Shown: positions 1 to 6,532 of the stretch, piece after piece
Numbering within the stretch: position 1 is the first letter of the stretch
How the letters are laid out: each line of letters starts with the position of its first letter
DNA from: an uncultured Bacilli bacterium
GTDB taxonomy: Bacteria > Bacillota_I > Bacilli_A > RF39 > UBA660
Length of the DNA stretch: 28,568 nt
Direction of reading: 5' to 3'
Assembly (NCBI GenBank): GCA_934095865.1
Contig: CAKOKU010000014.1
Span: 1 to 28,568 of the forward strand
The notes under the pieces: model-generated
Seen by the model: the letters and a program-made list of their open reading frames with translations, nothing else
Databases searched by the model: none
What the model was told of the DNA's origin: nothing
Position numbers and translations under genes: made by a program

Positions 1-26
1 AAATTTTGCAAGAGTTTTATTTCATT

Positions 27-72
27 TTATGGAATTTTCATTTTTTTAAATATCATATTTAAAACACCTCCT
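27..72 (-). other. Strong ribosome binding site with a 9-codon mini-ORF at the window edge
   Basis: On the minus strand a perfect AGGAGGTG (plus 65-72) lies 8 bases before an ATG at 56-54, but the frame stops at TAA (27-29) after nine codons (MIFKKMKIP). No longer frame starts nearby. It may be a leader peptide for a gene beyond the left edge, a broken gene start, or the site may serve a gene just outside the window. Confidence 0.3.
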
Positions 73-126
73 ATCATATTTTTAGTTTTTTTATAATGAG
101 ATCCCTATAAACTCATAAATAATTGC

Positions 127-153
127 AATAAAAAAAGGAGCGTAAAACTCCCT
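127..153 (-). terminator. Intrinsic terminator after the ArpU-like gene
   Basis: On the minus strand a 6-bp stem (AGGGAG pairing CTCCTT, one wobble, loop of 7) is followed by a run of seven U. It lies about 25 bases after the stop at 179 and ends the ArpU-like transcript. Confidence 0.7.
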
Positions 154-178
154 ATATGATTGCTATAAATTAAAATTT

Positions 179-649
179 TTACTTATAAACTACAATGTTA
201 AATACTATTCCAAATCTTATAACTGCACTATCTTTTACGATTCTAAAAGCATCTTTACCCATACCAAATTTATCTCTAACTGATACTTCACTTTTGCCAC
301 ATAAAAGACAATCATTAATATAAGCATTTTCAATTTTAGACATTATAGAATATAACTGATTTAATTGATAATTGAATTCGTTGTATGCAAGTTCATTATC
401 AAAGTTAAATTCTACTTCCGTTCCAACTGGATCTGACTTACGATTAGTAAACATTTCATATTTAGGAGAATAATCTGGTGTAAGTCTAGCATGATAACCA
501 TTTATGTATTTGTTTCTTGCAATTTTAAACTCCTTTAATTTCTCCATAACCTTTTCAAATGTTCTATCAACATCATAAGGTTTCATATCCTCTCTTGTTA
601 GCATTAGATTATCTGCATAATCTTCTTTGATTTGTATGCTTTGATTCAT
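179..649 (-). CDS. ArpU-like phage/plasmid late transcriptional regulator
   Basis: A 156-aa protein. The last 35 residues have the shape of the ArpU/RinA-type C-terminal HTH: a conserved turn (GMGKDAFRIVKDSAVIRFG) then hydrophobic residues ending in VVYK, like the family ending xAxxKxAxxLxxxVYK. ArpU-type proteins are sigma-like activators of late phage genes or of export functions on plasmids and ICEs. The start at 649 is chosen over an upstream frame start at 691 because AAAGGGTG sits 7 bases before it. The middle has a CLLC pair near residue 115 that could bind metal. A terminator follows, so this is the last gene of its transcript in view. The family call rests on the C-terminus only. Confidence 0.55.
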   Translation of the reverse strand: MNQSIQIKEDYADNLMLTREDMKPYDVDRTFEKVMEKLKEFKIARNKYINGYHARLTPDYSPKYEMFTNRKSDPVGTEVEFNFDNELAYNEFNYQLNQLYSIMSKIENAYINDCLLCGKSEVSVRDKFGMGKDAFRIVKDSAVIRFGIVFNIVVYK

Positions 650-662
650 AGCAATCACCCTT

Positions 663-824
663 TCATAAATTAAAAGAGAGAAATAAACCATATAACACAG
701 TAAATTTCTCTCTTGAATTTAACTTAACAACTTTTTTAAAGGATTTAAAAGACACTCTACTATTTTTAGTAAACTTGAAGCTATTAATATATTTTGTTAA
801 TTGTAATAAATAATAACTGTTCAT
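663..824 (-). CDS. Small basic protein upstream of the ArpU-like gene
   Basis: A 53-aa frame starting MNSYYLLQLTKYINSFKF, with GGGGG a few bases before its ATG and a TGA stop 13 bases before the ArpU-like start, so the two could be translationally coupled. It is rich in Lys, Ser and Phe and has no recognisable domain. Its coding sequence spans a long inverted repeat (674-714), so it may instead be a translated leader whose ribosome progress controls that hairpin. Function unknown. Confidence 0.4.
   Translation of the reverse strand: MNSYYLLQLTKYINSFKFTKNSRVSFKSFKKVVKLNSREKFTVLYGLFLSFNL
674..714 (-). repeat. 11-bp perfect inverted repeat (terminator or attenuator) before the ArpU-like gene
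   Basis: AAGAGAGAAAT (674-684) is the exact reverse complement of ATTTCTCTCTT (704-714), with a 19-base loop. On the minus strand the stem is followed by TTTTAA, and it lies inside the end of the 53-aa frame, just before the ArpU-like ribosome site. It looks like a second control hairpin between the promoter at 971-999 and the regulator. Confidence 0.5.
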
Positions 825-841
825 TTTTAATCCCCCATATT

Positions 842-911
842 TTCAAAAAAAGAGCAGAAAGGTGTAGTATAAAAAATCTTAATAGAAATACATACTACTT
901 TTCTACTCTTT
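842..911 (-). terminator. Long hairpin with U-tail in the leader of the ArpU-like operon (attenuator or sRNA end)
   Basis: On the minus strand the arm 911-892 (AAAGAGTAGAAAAGTAGTAT) pairs with 870-849, allowing one wobble, one mismatch and a two-base bulge, around a loop of about 21 bases; seven or eight U follow. It lies between a consensus promoter (971-999) and the first gene (824), so RNA polymerase must pass it to reach the ArpU-like gene. Confidence 0.65.
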
Positions 912-970
912 AAATATTCTTTTTCAATCGTGTTTCCTCACATGAATAAACACCAAATTAATTGAGTTTT

Positions 971-999
971 ATTCTATAATTTTTGAAAAAGGTTGTCAA
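971..999 (-). promoter_or_regulatory. Consensus sigma-70-type promoter
   Basis: Minus-strand TTGACA (999-994), a 17-base spacer and TAGAAT (976-971). This is the best promoter match in the element and should start transcription near 964, giving a leader of about 140 bases before the small gene at 824. The leader also has a GTGTTT/AAACAC hairpin at about 930-953. Confidence 0.75.
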
Positions 1000-1013
1000 G
1001 TATTTTTTTCAAA

Positions 1014-1051
1014 ATGAATAAAAAAAGCAAGAAAGGGTTGTTCTCTCTTGC
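1014..1051 (-). terminator. Intrinsic terminator
   Basis: Minus-strand GCAAGAGAG (1051-1043) pairs with CTTTCTTGC (1035-1027), one wobble, loop of 7, followed by seven U. It ends the transcript of the gene at 1159-1677 and lies just upstream of the promoter at 971-999. Confidence 0.8.
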
Positions 1052-1081
1052 ATAATTATTTCATTTTACTATATTTTAACA

Positions 1082-1146
1082 CTTGACAATCGGAAGTCAA
1101 GTCAATTTTGGACTTATTTGGACGAATTTGGACTTATTTGGGAGAT
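1082..1146. repeat. Four phased 10-bp direct repeats next to a CTTGAC/GTCAAG inverted repeat
   Basis: Four tandem 10-bp units read TTTGGACTTA, TTTGGACGAA, TTTGGACTTA, TTTGGGAGAT (1107-1146). Beside them lies a 6-bp inverted repeat, CTTGAC (1082-1087) and GTCAAG (1096-1101). A 10-bp period puts each unit on the same face of the helix, as in iterons or arrays of protein sites. The block is intergenic, between the terminator at 1014-1051 and the stop at 1159, and codes for nothing evident. Confidence 0.6.
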
Positions 1147-1158
1147 TGGTAAAAATCT

Positions 1159-1677
1159 CTATTTTTCTTCGTTTAAAATGCCATTAATCCTATTTTCTAT
1201 ATCTAAAAATATAGCTTTTATATCTGTATCAGTAAACCATTTTTTTAATTTATCATATATATTATTTGCATCTTCTTCTTTTAATATTCTTCCACTATAA
1301 ATTCCACTAATATAATTATTAGTTTCTTTATTTGTTATAATGGAATTATATTCATATATATCTTTATAGGTTAATTCTTTGACTATATAATTTTCATCAA
1401 GCATATTATCATCTGCTATTTTGTAGTTAAATAAGTATATATCAATACAATAATTTTCCTTTTTTATTTTATCATGATTGATAAGAGTATCATTAAAAGT
1501 ACTTTTATCAATTTTATTTGGCATTGTATCGATTAGTTTTTTTTGTTCTATTTTGTAATTATCAAGAGTTCCTAAATTTGGTATTTCTTTTAAAAGTTTA
1601 TTATATTCCCTTTCTAAAAGAACTTCATTTGAGTCATTATATTTTTGACACAAGTTTTCAAATATCTCATTCAACAT
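1159..1677 (-). CDS. Unknown 172-aa soluble protein of the mobile element
   Basis: Not recognised. It is an acidic, Asn- and Ile-rich soluble protein with no signal peptide or membrane segment. The N-terminal 70 residues look helical (repeated K, E, L, I), and the rest alternates strands and helices; no catalytic motif is evident. AAAGGAG lies 9 bases before the ATG. It has its own promoter (TTGTTT, 18 bases, TACAAT at 1723-1752) and terminator, so it is a single-gene unit. Such independently expressed accessory genes in elements often serve exclusion, defence or antidefence, but nothing in the sequence shows that. Confidence 0.7.
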   Translation of the reverse strand: MLNEIFENLCQKYNDSNEVLLEREYNKLLKEIPNLGTLDNYKIEQKKLIDTMPNKIDKSTFNDTLINHDKIKKENYCIDIYLFNYKIADDNMLDENYIVKELTYKDIYEYNSIITNKETNNYISGIYSGRILKEEDANNIYDKLKKWFTDTDIKAIFLDIENRINGILNEEK

Positions 1678-1695
1678 TGTAAATTACTCCTTTTA

Positions 1696-1752
1696 AATAA
1701 GTTTGTTTCAATTAGTGAACTTATTGTACCACAAATCTAAATAAGCAAACAA
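1696..1752 (-). promoter_or_regulatory. Promoter with overlapping operator-like inverted repeat
   Basis: Minus strand: -35 TTGTTT (1752-1747), 18-base spacer, -10 TACAAT (1728-1723). An exact 8-bp inverted repeat, AATAAGTT (1696-1703) and AACTTATT (1718-1725), covers the start region and overlaps the -10 box, a good place for a repressor. The double-HTH protein encoded at 2189-2635 is a possible ligand (inference). Confidence 0.5.
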
Positions 1753-1769
1753 TTTTTATTAATAGTTTA

Positions 1770-2072
1770 TTATAAAAATTTAATTTTATAATATAAACTA
1801 TTTATTATTTTGTTTTTTGATAGTTTATTAACAAAATAAGCAATAGTTATAGTTTCAAAAAAAACTAATAAAATTATTACTTCGTTAAAAAATCCAGGAC
1901 TCATCATGGTTAATGCTAAATCTTTTGGAATTTCTAATGAGTTACAAAGTGCATTTGCAATGTCTATATCAACTTTAAATAAATCTAAACCAAAGCAAAT
2001 TGCAATAAAGAATACAAATGTTAAAATTACTGACTTACATAAAATTCTTAAAATATCTGTAGAACTAAACAT
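1770..2072 (-). CDS. Small two-span membrane protein
   Basis: A 100-aa protein with two likely membrane segments (about residues 11-30 and 61-82) joined by a loop with IPKDLALTMMSPG, and a basic C-terminal tail. No family recognised. GAGAGGTGAG lies just before the ATG, and an extended -10 promoter (TGGTATAAT, -10 at 2094-2099) drives it. It is divergent from the HTH repressor gene at 2189, and the two starts are only about 115 bases apart, so the repressor may control it. Small membrane proteins beside repressors in elements can be holin-like, exclusion or toxin proteins; none of these can be chosen from sequence. Confidence 0.6.
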   Translation of the reverse strand: MFSSTDILRILCKSVILTFVFFIAICFGLDLFKVDIDIANALCNSLEIPKDLALTMMSPGFFNEVIILLVFFETITIAYFVNKLSKNKIINSLYYKIKFL

Positions 2073-2093
2073 ATTATCTCACCTCTCAATTCA

Positions 2094-2099
2094 ATTATA
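2094..2099 (-). promoter_or_regulatory. Extended -10 promoter element for the small membrane protein gene
   Basis: TATAAT on the minus strand preceded by TGG, forming TGnTATAAT about 22 bases before the start codon. There is no good -35 box, which is usual for extended -10 promoters. Confidence 0.6.
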
Positions 2100-2188
2100 C
2101 CATACATTTTATATTTTTAGGTAATAGCCCGACACTTTTTAAAAATCTTTTTTTTATTTGAGAAAATTATTTAAGAGGTGTGATATAC

Positions 2189-2635
2189 ATGTACGATAGA
2201 ATGAAAACTTTAAGAGAATACTATGACAATACACAAAATGAAATAGCAGAAAAACTTGATGTTAGTAGATCTACATATGCTGGCTGGGAAAATAATATTG
2301 ATTTTATTCCACTCGATAAATTAAATGATTTTTGTAACTACTACCATGTTAGTTTAGACTATATATGTAAATTATCAGATATTAAAACTAAAGAAATATT
2401 AAACGATAAAATAGATATAAATGTGTTAGCAAATAATTTACTTACTATCAGAAAGAAACATAATGATACTCAAGAAAAGATAGCTGGCATAATTAAAGTC
2501 GACCAATCTAACTATTCAAAATACGAAAAAGGAAAATTCTTAATTCATACTTTGCCATTAATTGAATTTGCTAAATACTATAATGTGTCTATGGACTATT
2601 TATGTGGCAAAACACAAAATGAAGAAATTTACTAA
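2189..2635 (+). CDS. Double HTH (XRE/Cro-C1) regulator
   Basis: A 148-aa DNA-binding protein made of two tandem Cro/C1-type HTH domains and little else. Domain 1 (about residues 4-58) has TQNEIAEKLDVSRSTYAGWE; domain 2 (about 80-140) has TQEKIAGIIKVDQSNYSKYE. Each is followed by the same tail, YYxVSxDYxC, so the protein is an internal duplication. One chain could bind a two-half-site operator without dimerising. The ATG at 2189 is preferred to the GTG at 2180 because AAGAGGTG ends 8 bases before it. It is divergent from the membrane protein at 1770-2072 and is probably the element's maintenance repressor or a local autorepressor. Confidence 0.85.
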   Translation: MYDRMKTLREYYDNTQNEIAEKLDVSRSTYAGWENNIDFIPLDKLNDFCNYYHVSLDYICKLSDIKTKEILNDKIDINVLANNLLTIRKKHNDTQEKIAGIIKVDQSNYSKYEKGKFLIHTLPLIEFAKYYNVSMDYLCGKTQNEEIY

Positions 2636-2664
2636 AAAATATAGATTAAATTATAAAATTATGT

Positions 2665-2743
2665 TATTATGTATATGTCAGTTGATTAAGTAGTACAACT
2701 GATGTAGTAGAAAACAACTGCAAGTACTGGGTTGTTTTTTTTT
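2665..2743 (+). ncRNA. Candidate small RNA of about 65 nt: two hairpins, own promoter and terminator
   Basis: A TATTAT box (2665-2670) with a weak -35 (TAGATT, 2642-2647, 17-base spacing) predicts a start near 2677. The transcript would open with a perfect 7-bp hairpin (TCAGTTG 2678-2684, CAACTGA 2696-2702, loop of 11) and close with AAACAAC (2712-2718) pairing GTTGTTT (2731-2737), then an uninterrupted U run to 2743. No ORF fits inside. It could instead be just the terminator of the HTH gene, whose stop is at 2635, but the extra 5' hairpin at the predicted start argues for a separate RNA. Confidence 0.45.
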
Positions 2744-2748
2744 ACTTT

Positions 2749-2782
2749 AAAAGCAGATATTATTGAACCAATATCTGCTTTT
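2749..2782. terminator. Bidirectional intrinsic terminator
   Basis: A perfect 13-bp stem, AAAAGCAGATATT (2749-2761) with AATATCTGCTTTT (2770-2782), loop of 8, with U runs available in both directions. It separates the plus-strand HTH/small RNA unit from the minus-strand operon ending at 2783. Confidence 0.85.
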
Positions 2783-3226
2783 TTAATTACCCCAGTCAAT
2801 GTATCCTTTATCAGTTAGATTTTTACATTTCAAAAATATTTTATATGATGTTTCACAATTATGCATTTGGTCTTGTGGATCCTCAAAATATGGATCTATT
2901 TTTACATATACATCACAATATGATTTATCATCAACATCTTTTAGTTCTTCTTTTTTAATATATCCATTATTAATTAGAAAAGAAGAATTATAATACATAC
3001 CAGCACCTTTAGGTTCTTTGTTGTTATTTGTAATAGGACATTTAGGATAACTTGCTTTAATATTCCATTCAACTGCTTTTTTTACACCTTCTCTTATTTC
3101 ATCATATCTTTTTTCGTATTTTACTTTAAATTTCTTATCATTGTTATTTTTTATTATTAAAATACTAGATATAACAATAATAACTAATAAAAGTATTGTA
3201 AAAATTATATATATTCTTTTTTTCAT
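2783..3226 (-). CDS. Single-pass membrane protein with small extracellular Cys-containing domain
   Basis: A 147-aa protein: basic N-terminus, one membrane segment (about residues 4-24, very Ile-rich), then an outside domain with four Cys. The layout YDEIREGVKKAVEWN, then INNGYIKKEELKD, then paired Cys recalls pilin-like exteriors; the chromosomal pilins in this window have similar helix-then-GYI-x-K patterns. There is no GFTLVE cleavage motif, so it is not a true prepilin. The ATG at 3226 follows AAAGGAG; the upstream in-frame start would overlap the preceding gene. It lies 11 bases after the Asp-box membrane protein gene and is the last gene of a three-gene operon. Function unknown; probably a partner of that protein. 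Confidence 0.7.
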   Translation of the reverse strand: MKKRIYIIFTILLLVIIVISSILIIKNNNDKKFKVKYEKRYDEIREGVKKAVEWNIKASYPKCPITNNNKEPKGAGMYYNSSFLINNGYIKKEELKDVDDKSYCDVYVKIDPYFEDPQDQMHNCETSYKIFLKCKNLTDKGYIDWGN

Positions 3227-3237
3227 AGATTCTCCTT

Positions 3238-4359
3238 TTATTTTTGTAAATTCCAATTTTCACCATTATCATAACTTACAAATATTAATTCTTTATCTTC
3301 ATAATTATCTTTGCTAGAATTTAACTGATATACAGAACATTTTATTTTTAAAATACTATTTTCAAAATAAGGCATTTTTTCTATAGTAATATAATCTGCA
3401 TTTTCATTTTTATAATTTACTTTTGAATTTTTAAAACTCCTACCACCATCATTTGATACATATAAACTAATTGCATTTTCACTTAGCATTATTTTATCAT
3501 TTTTAGATGCAAACATTAAATCTTCGTTTAATATAACATATTTTGCATCTTGTGATACTTGAATTGGTTCATTTGTTATTGTGTAATACTTTTTACCATT
3601 ATCTTTGCTCTTATTTACTTGTACTAAAATATTTTGTCCTAAAACATCATCAAGTTTTGAAAATCTATAAATTGTTTTATCAAGTTTTTTTTCATAAAGA
3701 GTTTGCATATCTTCTGGTAATAAATAATTATCATTTTCGTTTATGCTTGATTCTAAATAATTATCTTCATAACTTGTTTTATTAGTTATTTTGCCATTTT
3801 TATCTTTTATATAAAATTCTTTTATTTTCTTTTCTTCTTTACCATTTTTATCATAGAACACATACTCAGCTTCTATTGGCGTTTCTGGATTAGTTATTGG
3901 GTCATATCCACCTTTACCAAAATAACCATGTACTTTTACCTTTGTTCCCATTAAGAACGGACCATAATAATCATAATAATCTACATCAACCTTTAAAAAT
4001 GAACTTACAACCGCCACATATTCTTTGCCATATAAAGTTACTCTATGCTCTGGTTTATAACTAAATGCAGCAGTAATAAAAATAATAGGTGAGAAAATTA
4101 ATACCAAAACTATTAATGGTATTAATGCTAGAAAAAATAAACCAACTGCTTTATATATGTTTCCAACTGCTTTTGAAAATTGTTCAAACATACCAATTAT
4201 AAAACCTACTATTGAAAGAATAAAAATTAATATAATTACCCATAACCTAAATCTTATATTTAATAAATATAATAAATAATTAAATATTATATTAAATACT
4301 ATAAAAATTAATGCTGAAATTAATATTTTTCCTTTTAATTTATCAATAATCTTTTTCAA
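3238..4359 (-). CDS. Three-span membrane protein with two C-terminal Asp-box (BNR-like) repeats
   Basis: A 373-aa protein with three likely membrane segments (about residues 12-34, 38-57, 71-98) and a large outside part of about 270 residues. The outside part ends with two Asp-box motifs, SNDGGRSF (302-309) and SYDNGENW (362-369), the S-x-D-x-G-x-x-W/F signature of beta-propeller sialidases and related folds. Two boxes are too few for a full propeller, so this may be a small beta domain binding a surface ligand. The start is a TTG at 4359 with AGGGGTGATG before it; the nearby ATG is out of frame. It lies 12 bases after the HTH-membrane gene, so the two are surely co-transcribed. No family recognised. 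Confidence 0.75.
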   Translation of the reverse strand: MKKIIDKLKGKILISALIFIVFNIIFNYLLYLLNIRFRLWVIILIFILSIVGFIIGMFEQFSKAVGNIYKAVGLFFLALIPLIVLVLIFSPIIFITAAFSYKPEHRVTLYGKEYVAVVSSFLKVDVDYYDYYGPFLMGTKVKVHGYFGKGGYDPITNPETPIEAEYVFYDKNGKEEKKIKEFYIKDKNGKITNKTSYEDNYLESSINENDNYLLPEDMQTLYEKKLDKTIYRFSKLDDVLGQNILVQVNKSKDNGKKYYTITNEPIQVSQDAKYVILNEDLMFASKNDKIMLSENAISLYVSNDGGRSFKNSKVNYKNENADYITIEKMPYFENSILKIKCSVYQLNSSKDNYEDKELIFVSYDNGENWNLQK

Positions 4360-4371
4360 ATTTCATCACCC

Positions 4372-5379
4372 CTATTCTAAAATTATTCCTTTGTCATAGT
4401 CATTTAAATAATCATCTTTTAATATCAATTTATTATTTCTAACAACAAAATGTGTCTCGCTAGGTATTTTTAAATTATCTTTGTTTATAGTAATTTCTTT
4501 TCTATAATAAGTTAATTCATCATTTTCAATTTTAAAAGTACCGCTTGATTTTTCAATAACTTCTTTATCATTATAAACTGATAATTCTGCTTTCCAAGAT
4601 AAGTTTTCTGATAGTATATCTGATTTATCTAAAAATGCTACCGAAAAAGAATTATCTTCGCTTTTAAAAATATGAAATTGTAAAAGTCCACCTAATTTAG
4701 TTGTATATTCTTTAATTTCTAATTCATTACAATAATTTCCATTCCTTATTCCATAAGTTATATTATTATATAATAATCTATTTTTTACTGAGTAATCAAC
4801 TATTGTAATATTAGTGTTTTTATCATAATAATATATAGTATCATAGCAACTAATTTGTTTTAAACTGGATAAATAGTTTTTAACTTCTGATTTTAAAACA
4901 TTGTTTCCTCTAAGATTTTTTATAGAGTAGTTATTTTCATTATTCTTTACAAAGAAAGAAAATTTAGGAGCACCAAGATTTATCAATTTATTTTCACCAT
5001 TAAATTCATATCTGACATGAATAACATCATATCCAATGGGTAGTAATTTAAATAAAATTAAAGCAATAATACATCCAAAGATAATAAGTAAAATTTTATT
5101 TTTTTTCCTCATTTCCTTTTTTAATTTTTTTGTTTCTTCTTCTAATATTTTTTCAACATCAATATCTTTCTTTTTACTAATTTGTAAAATAGTATAAATA
5201 TCTGTATCAAGTTCTTCTGCAAGTTTTTCAAGTAAAGTTATATCAGGTAATGATAATTCTCTTTCCCATTTACTAACTGCTTTATCAGTTATAAATAATT
5301 TTTTCCCTAATTCATCTTGAGTTAGACCTTTTTCTTTTCTAAGAGATGCTATCTTTTTTCCTATTTTATTATTATCCAT
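4372..5379 (-). CDS. Membrane-anchored HTH (XRE) regulator with extracellular sensor domain
   Basis: A 335-aa protein. Residues 6-60 are a clear XRE-type HTH (GLTQDELGKKLFITDKAVSK, then WERELSLPD). A charged helical linker, likely a coiled coil (70-93), leads into a single membrane segment (94-113) and about 220 extracellular residues rich in beta-strand patterns. This is a one-component membrane regulator: the outside domain would sense a signal and the inside domain bind DNA. GAGGTG precedes the ATG and TATAAT lies at 5399-5404. It heads an operon with the Asp-box membrane protein and the single-pass protein, which suggests that these form or modulate the sensor. The outside domain matches no family I recognise. 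Confidence 0.85.
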   Translation of the reverse strand: MDNNKIGKKIASLRKEKGLTQDELGKKLFITDKAVSKWERELSLPDITLLEKLAEELDTDIYTILQISKKKDIDVEKILEEETKKLKKEMRKKNKILLIIFGCIIALILFKLLPIGYDVIHVRYEFNGENKLINLGAPKFSFFVKNNENNYSIKNLRGNNVLKSEVKNYLSSLKQISCYDTIYYYDKNTNITIVDYSVKNRLLYNNITYGIRNGNYCNELEIKEYTTKLGGLLQFHIFKSEDNSFSVAFLDKSDILSENLSWKAELSVYNDKEVIEKSSGTFKIENDELTYYRKEITINKDNLKIPSETHFVVRNNKLILKDDYLNDYDKGIILE

Positions 5380-5398
5380 AGTTCTTCACCTCATAATA

Positions 5399-5404
5399 AT
5401 TATA
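5399..5404 (-). promoter_or_regulatory. -10 box of the membrane-HTH operon
   Basis: Perfect TATAAT on the minus strand about 20 bases before the start codon; no convincing -35, so an activator or autoregulation is possible. A near-palindrome (TTAGTTTAGTAA, at about 5435-5446) lies upstream and could be an operator. Confidence 0.5.
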
Positions 5405-5517
5405 CTACATAAATATTATTTTTTTCTCGACCGTTAGTTTAGTAATGCTTTTTTTATAAATAAAAGAAAATTTCAATCTAATTATATATCTTTTGTTAAT
5501 AATTATCAATCCACTTA

Positions 5518-6285
5518 CTACAATTCAAAGTCATCTAAAAATAAATCATCTTCTTTCCATAATTCATCAGGTTGGTTATTTAACTTATTAATATTACTTA
5601 TAATGGCATTTTTAAAGTACCCAAATTTGTTTTCTATTGGATTATCTTCTTCGTCTTTAAAACCTCTACTAACAACTCTTGGTATTATGTAGTGAATATA
5701 TGTTAATAAATCTTTATATGAATTACCATCTTTTAATAAATTATTAAATAACTTATCATAATAAAATACTTGAGTATCATCTTCTTTTATATAGCCTCTT
5801 TCAATTAATTCTAGCGTTAATATATTATGTTCCTCAGAAATAAAAAAAGACGATATTTTGGTTTTATCGTCTTTATCTATTTGTTTATTAGTATTTATTT
5901 TATTAGTATTTATTTGTGTTGGTTCTTCCATATCTGGCTCATCCATATATGGAATATCCGTAGCTGGATTATTTTCTTTTTCTAATTCAATAATGTGAGG
6001 TATTTCATAAATAAGATAATTATATTCAAAATAACCTTTATCTCCTCTAACTTTTTCAATTTCTAAATAATGATGTTCCTGAAGTTCTTTTAATATAGAT
6101 CTTATTCCATCTCGACCTTCCTTACTAATGGCACATAATCCATCAAGTGAATAATCCCAATCTTCGGGTAGTGACAGCATAAATGATAACAAGCCTTTGG
6201 CTTTATATGATAATTTTTTATCTCTTAAGTGATAATTACTCATTACTGTATAATTTTTATTCTTTTCTATTTTAAAAACTGACAT
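5518..6285 (-). CDS. Replication-initiator-like winged-helix protein of mobile elements
   Basis: A 255-aa protein. Residues 1-110 follow the pattern MSVFKIEKNKNYTVMSNYHL, then LSYKAKGLLSFMLSLPEDW, which I recognise from proteins annotated as HTH or replication-initiator-like in Bacillota ICEs, IMEs and plasmids; the segment looks like a winged helix. A low-complexity linker follows, with a direct repeat INTNK INTNK (about 126-136). The rest (about 150-255) is helical, with IENKFGYFKNAIISNINKL near the end, the feature of the DUF6017/DnaD-like C-terminal part. It lies downstream of the recombinase and the 70-aa gene, separated by an attenuator-like hairpin. The role in replication or partition of the excised element is inferred from the family. 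Confidence 0.7.
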   Translation of the reverse strand: MSVFKIEKNKNYTVMSNYHLRDKKLSYKAKGLLSFMLSLPEDWDYSLDGLCAISKEGRDGIRSILKELQEHHYLEIEKVRGDKGYFEYNYLIYEIPHIIELEKENNPATDIPYMDEPDMEEPTQINTNKINTNKQIDKDDKTKISSFFISEEHNILTLELIERGYIKEDDTQVFYYDKLFNNLLKDGNSYKDLLTYIHYIIPRVVSRGFKDEEDNPIENKFGYFKNAIISNINKLNNQPDELWKEDDLFLDDFEL

Positions 6286-6309
6286 TCAAACACCTTCTTT
6301 CGCAAAATA

Positions 6310-6332
6310 AAAACTAGAATAAATCTAGTTTT
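6310..6332 (-). terminator. Terminator or attenuator overlapping the stop of the 70-aa gene
   Basis: Minus-strand AAAACTAGA (6332-6324) pairs perfectly with TCTAGTTTT (6318-6310), loop of 5, followed by TATTTT. It contains the last codons of the 70-aa gene, so translating ribosomes could block it and let transcription reach the replication protein gene. Confidence 0.65.
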
Positions 6333-6526
6333 GTTGTAATATTCTTATATATTGAATAACTTTCTTCCATATTATTACATTCATAATAAAATAATATTTT
6401 TATTTTATTATCTTTCAATAAAACTTTTTCTACAATATAAGTATTATTTTTCTTTATTAAGTTAAAAACATAAAAATCACCATTTTTTAAATCTAAATTA
6501 TTATTTTCTAAAATTATTTCTTTCAT
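6314..6526 (-). CDS. Small conserved-context protein after the recombinase
   Basis: A 70-aa acidic protein (MKEIILENNNLDLKNGDFYV start) with alternating hydrophobic residues that suggest a small beta-rich fold. No membrane segment and no recognised family. Its ribosome site AAGAGGTAG contains the recombinase stop codon TAG, and the ATG is 6 bases later, so translation is coupled to the recombinase. It could be a recombination directionality factor, but it lacks an evident HTH or strongly basic face, so this is only a positional guess. Confidence 0.65.
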   Translation of the reverse strand: MKEIILENNNLDLKNGDFYVFNLIKKNNTYIVEKVLLKDNKIKILFYYECNNMEESYSIYKNITTKLDLF

Positions 6527-6532
6527 AAATCA

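Noticed and set aside
1082..1146. Naming the phased repeats as the element's replication origin
   Set aside because: The replication-like gene is 4 kb away, no A+T-rich unwinding region or DnaA box is distinguishable in this composition, and no function test is possible.
6314..6526. Toxin-antitoxin assignment for the small genes at 6314-6526 and 8020-8127
   Set aside because: Neither shows a toxin or antitoxin motif and they are not a pair; their coupling to the recombinase suggests regulatory or recombination roles.
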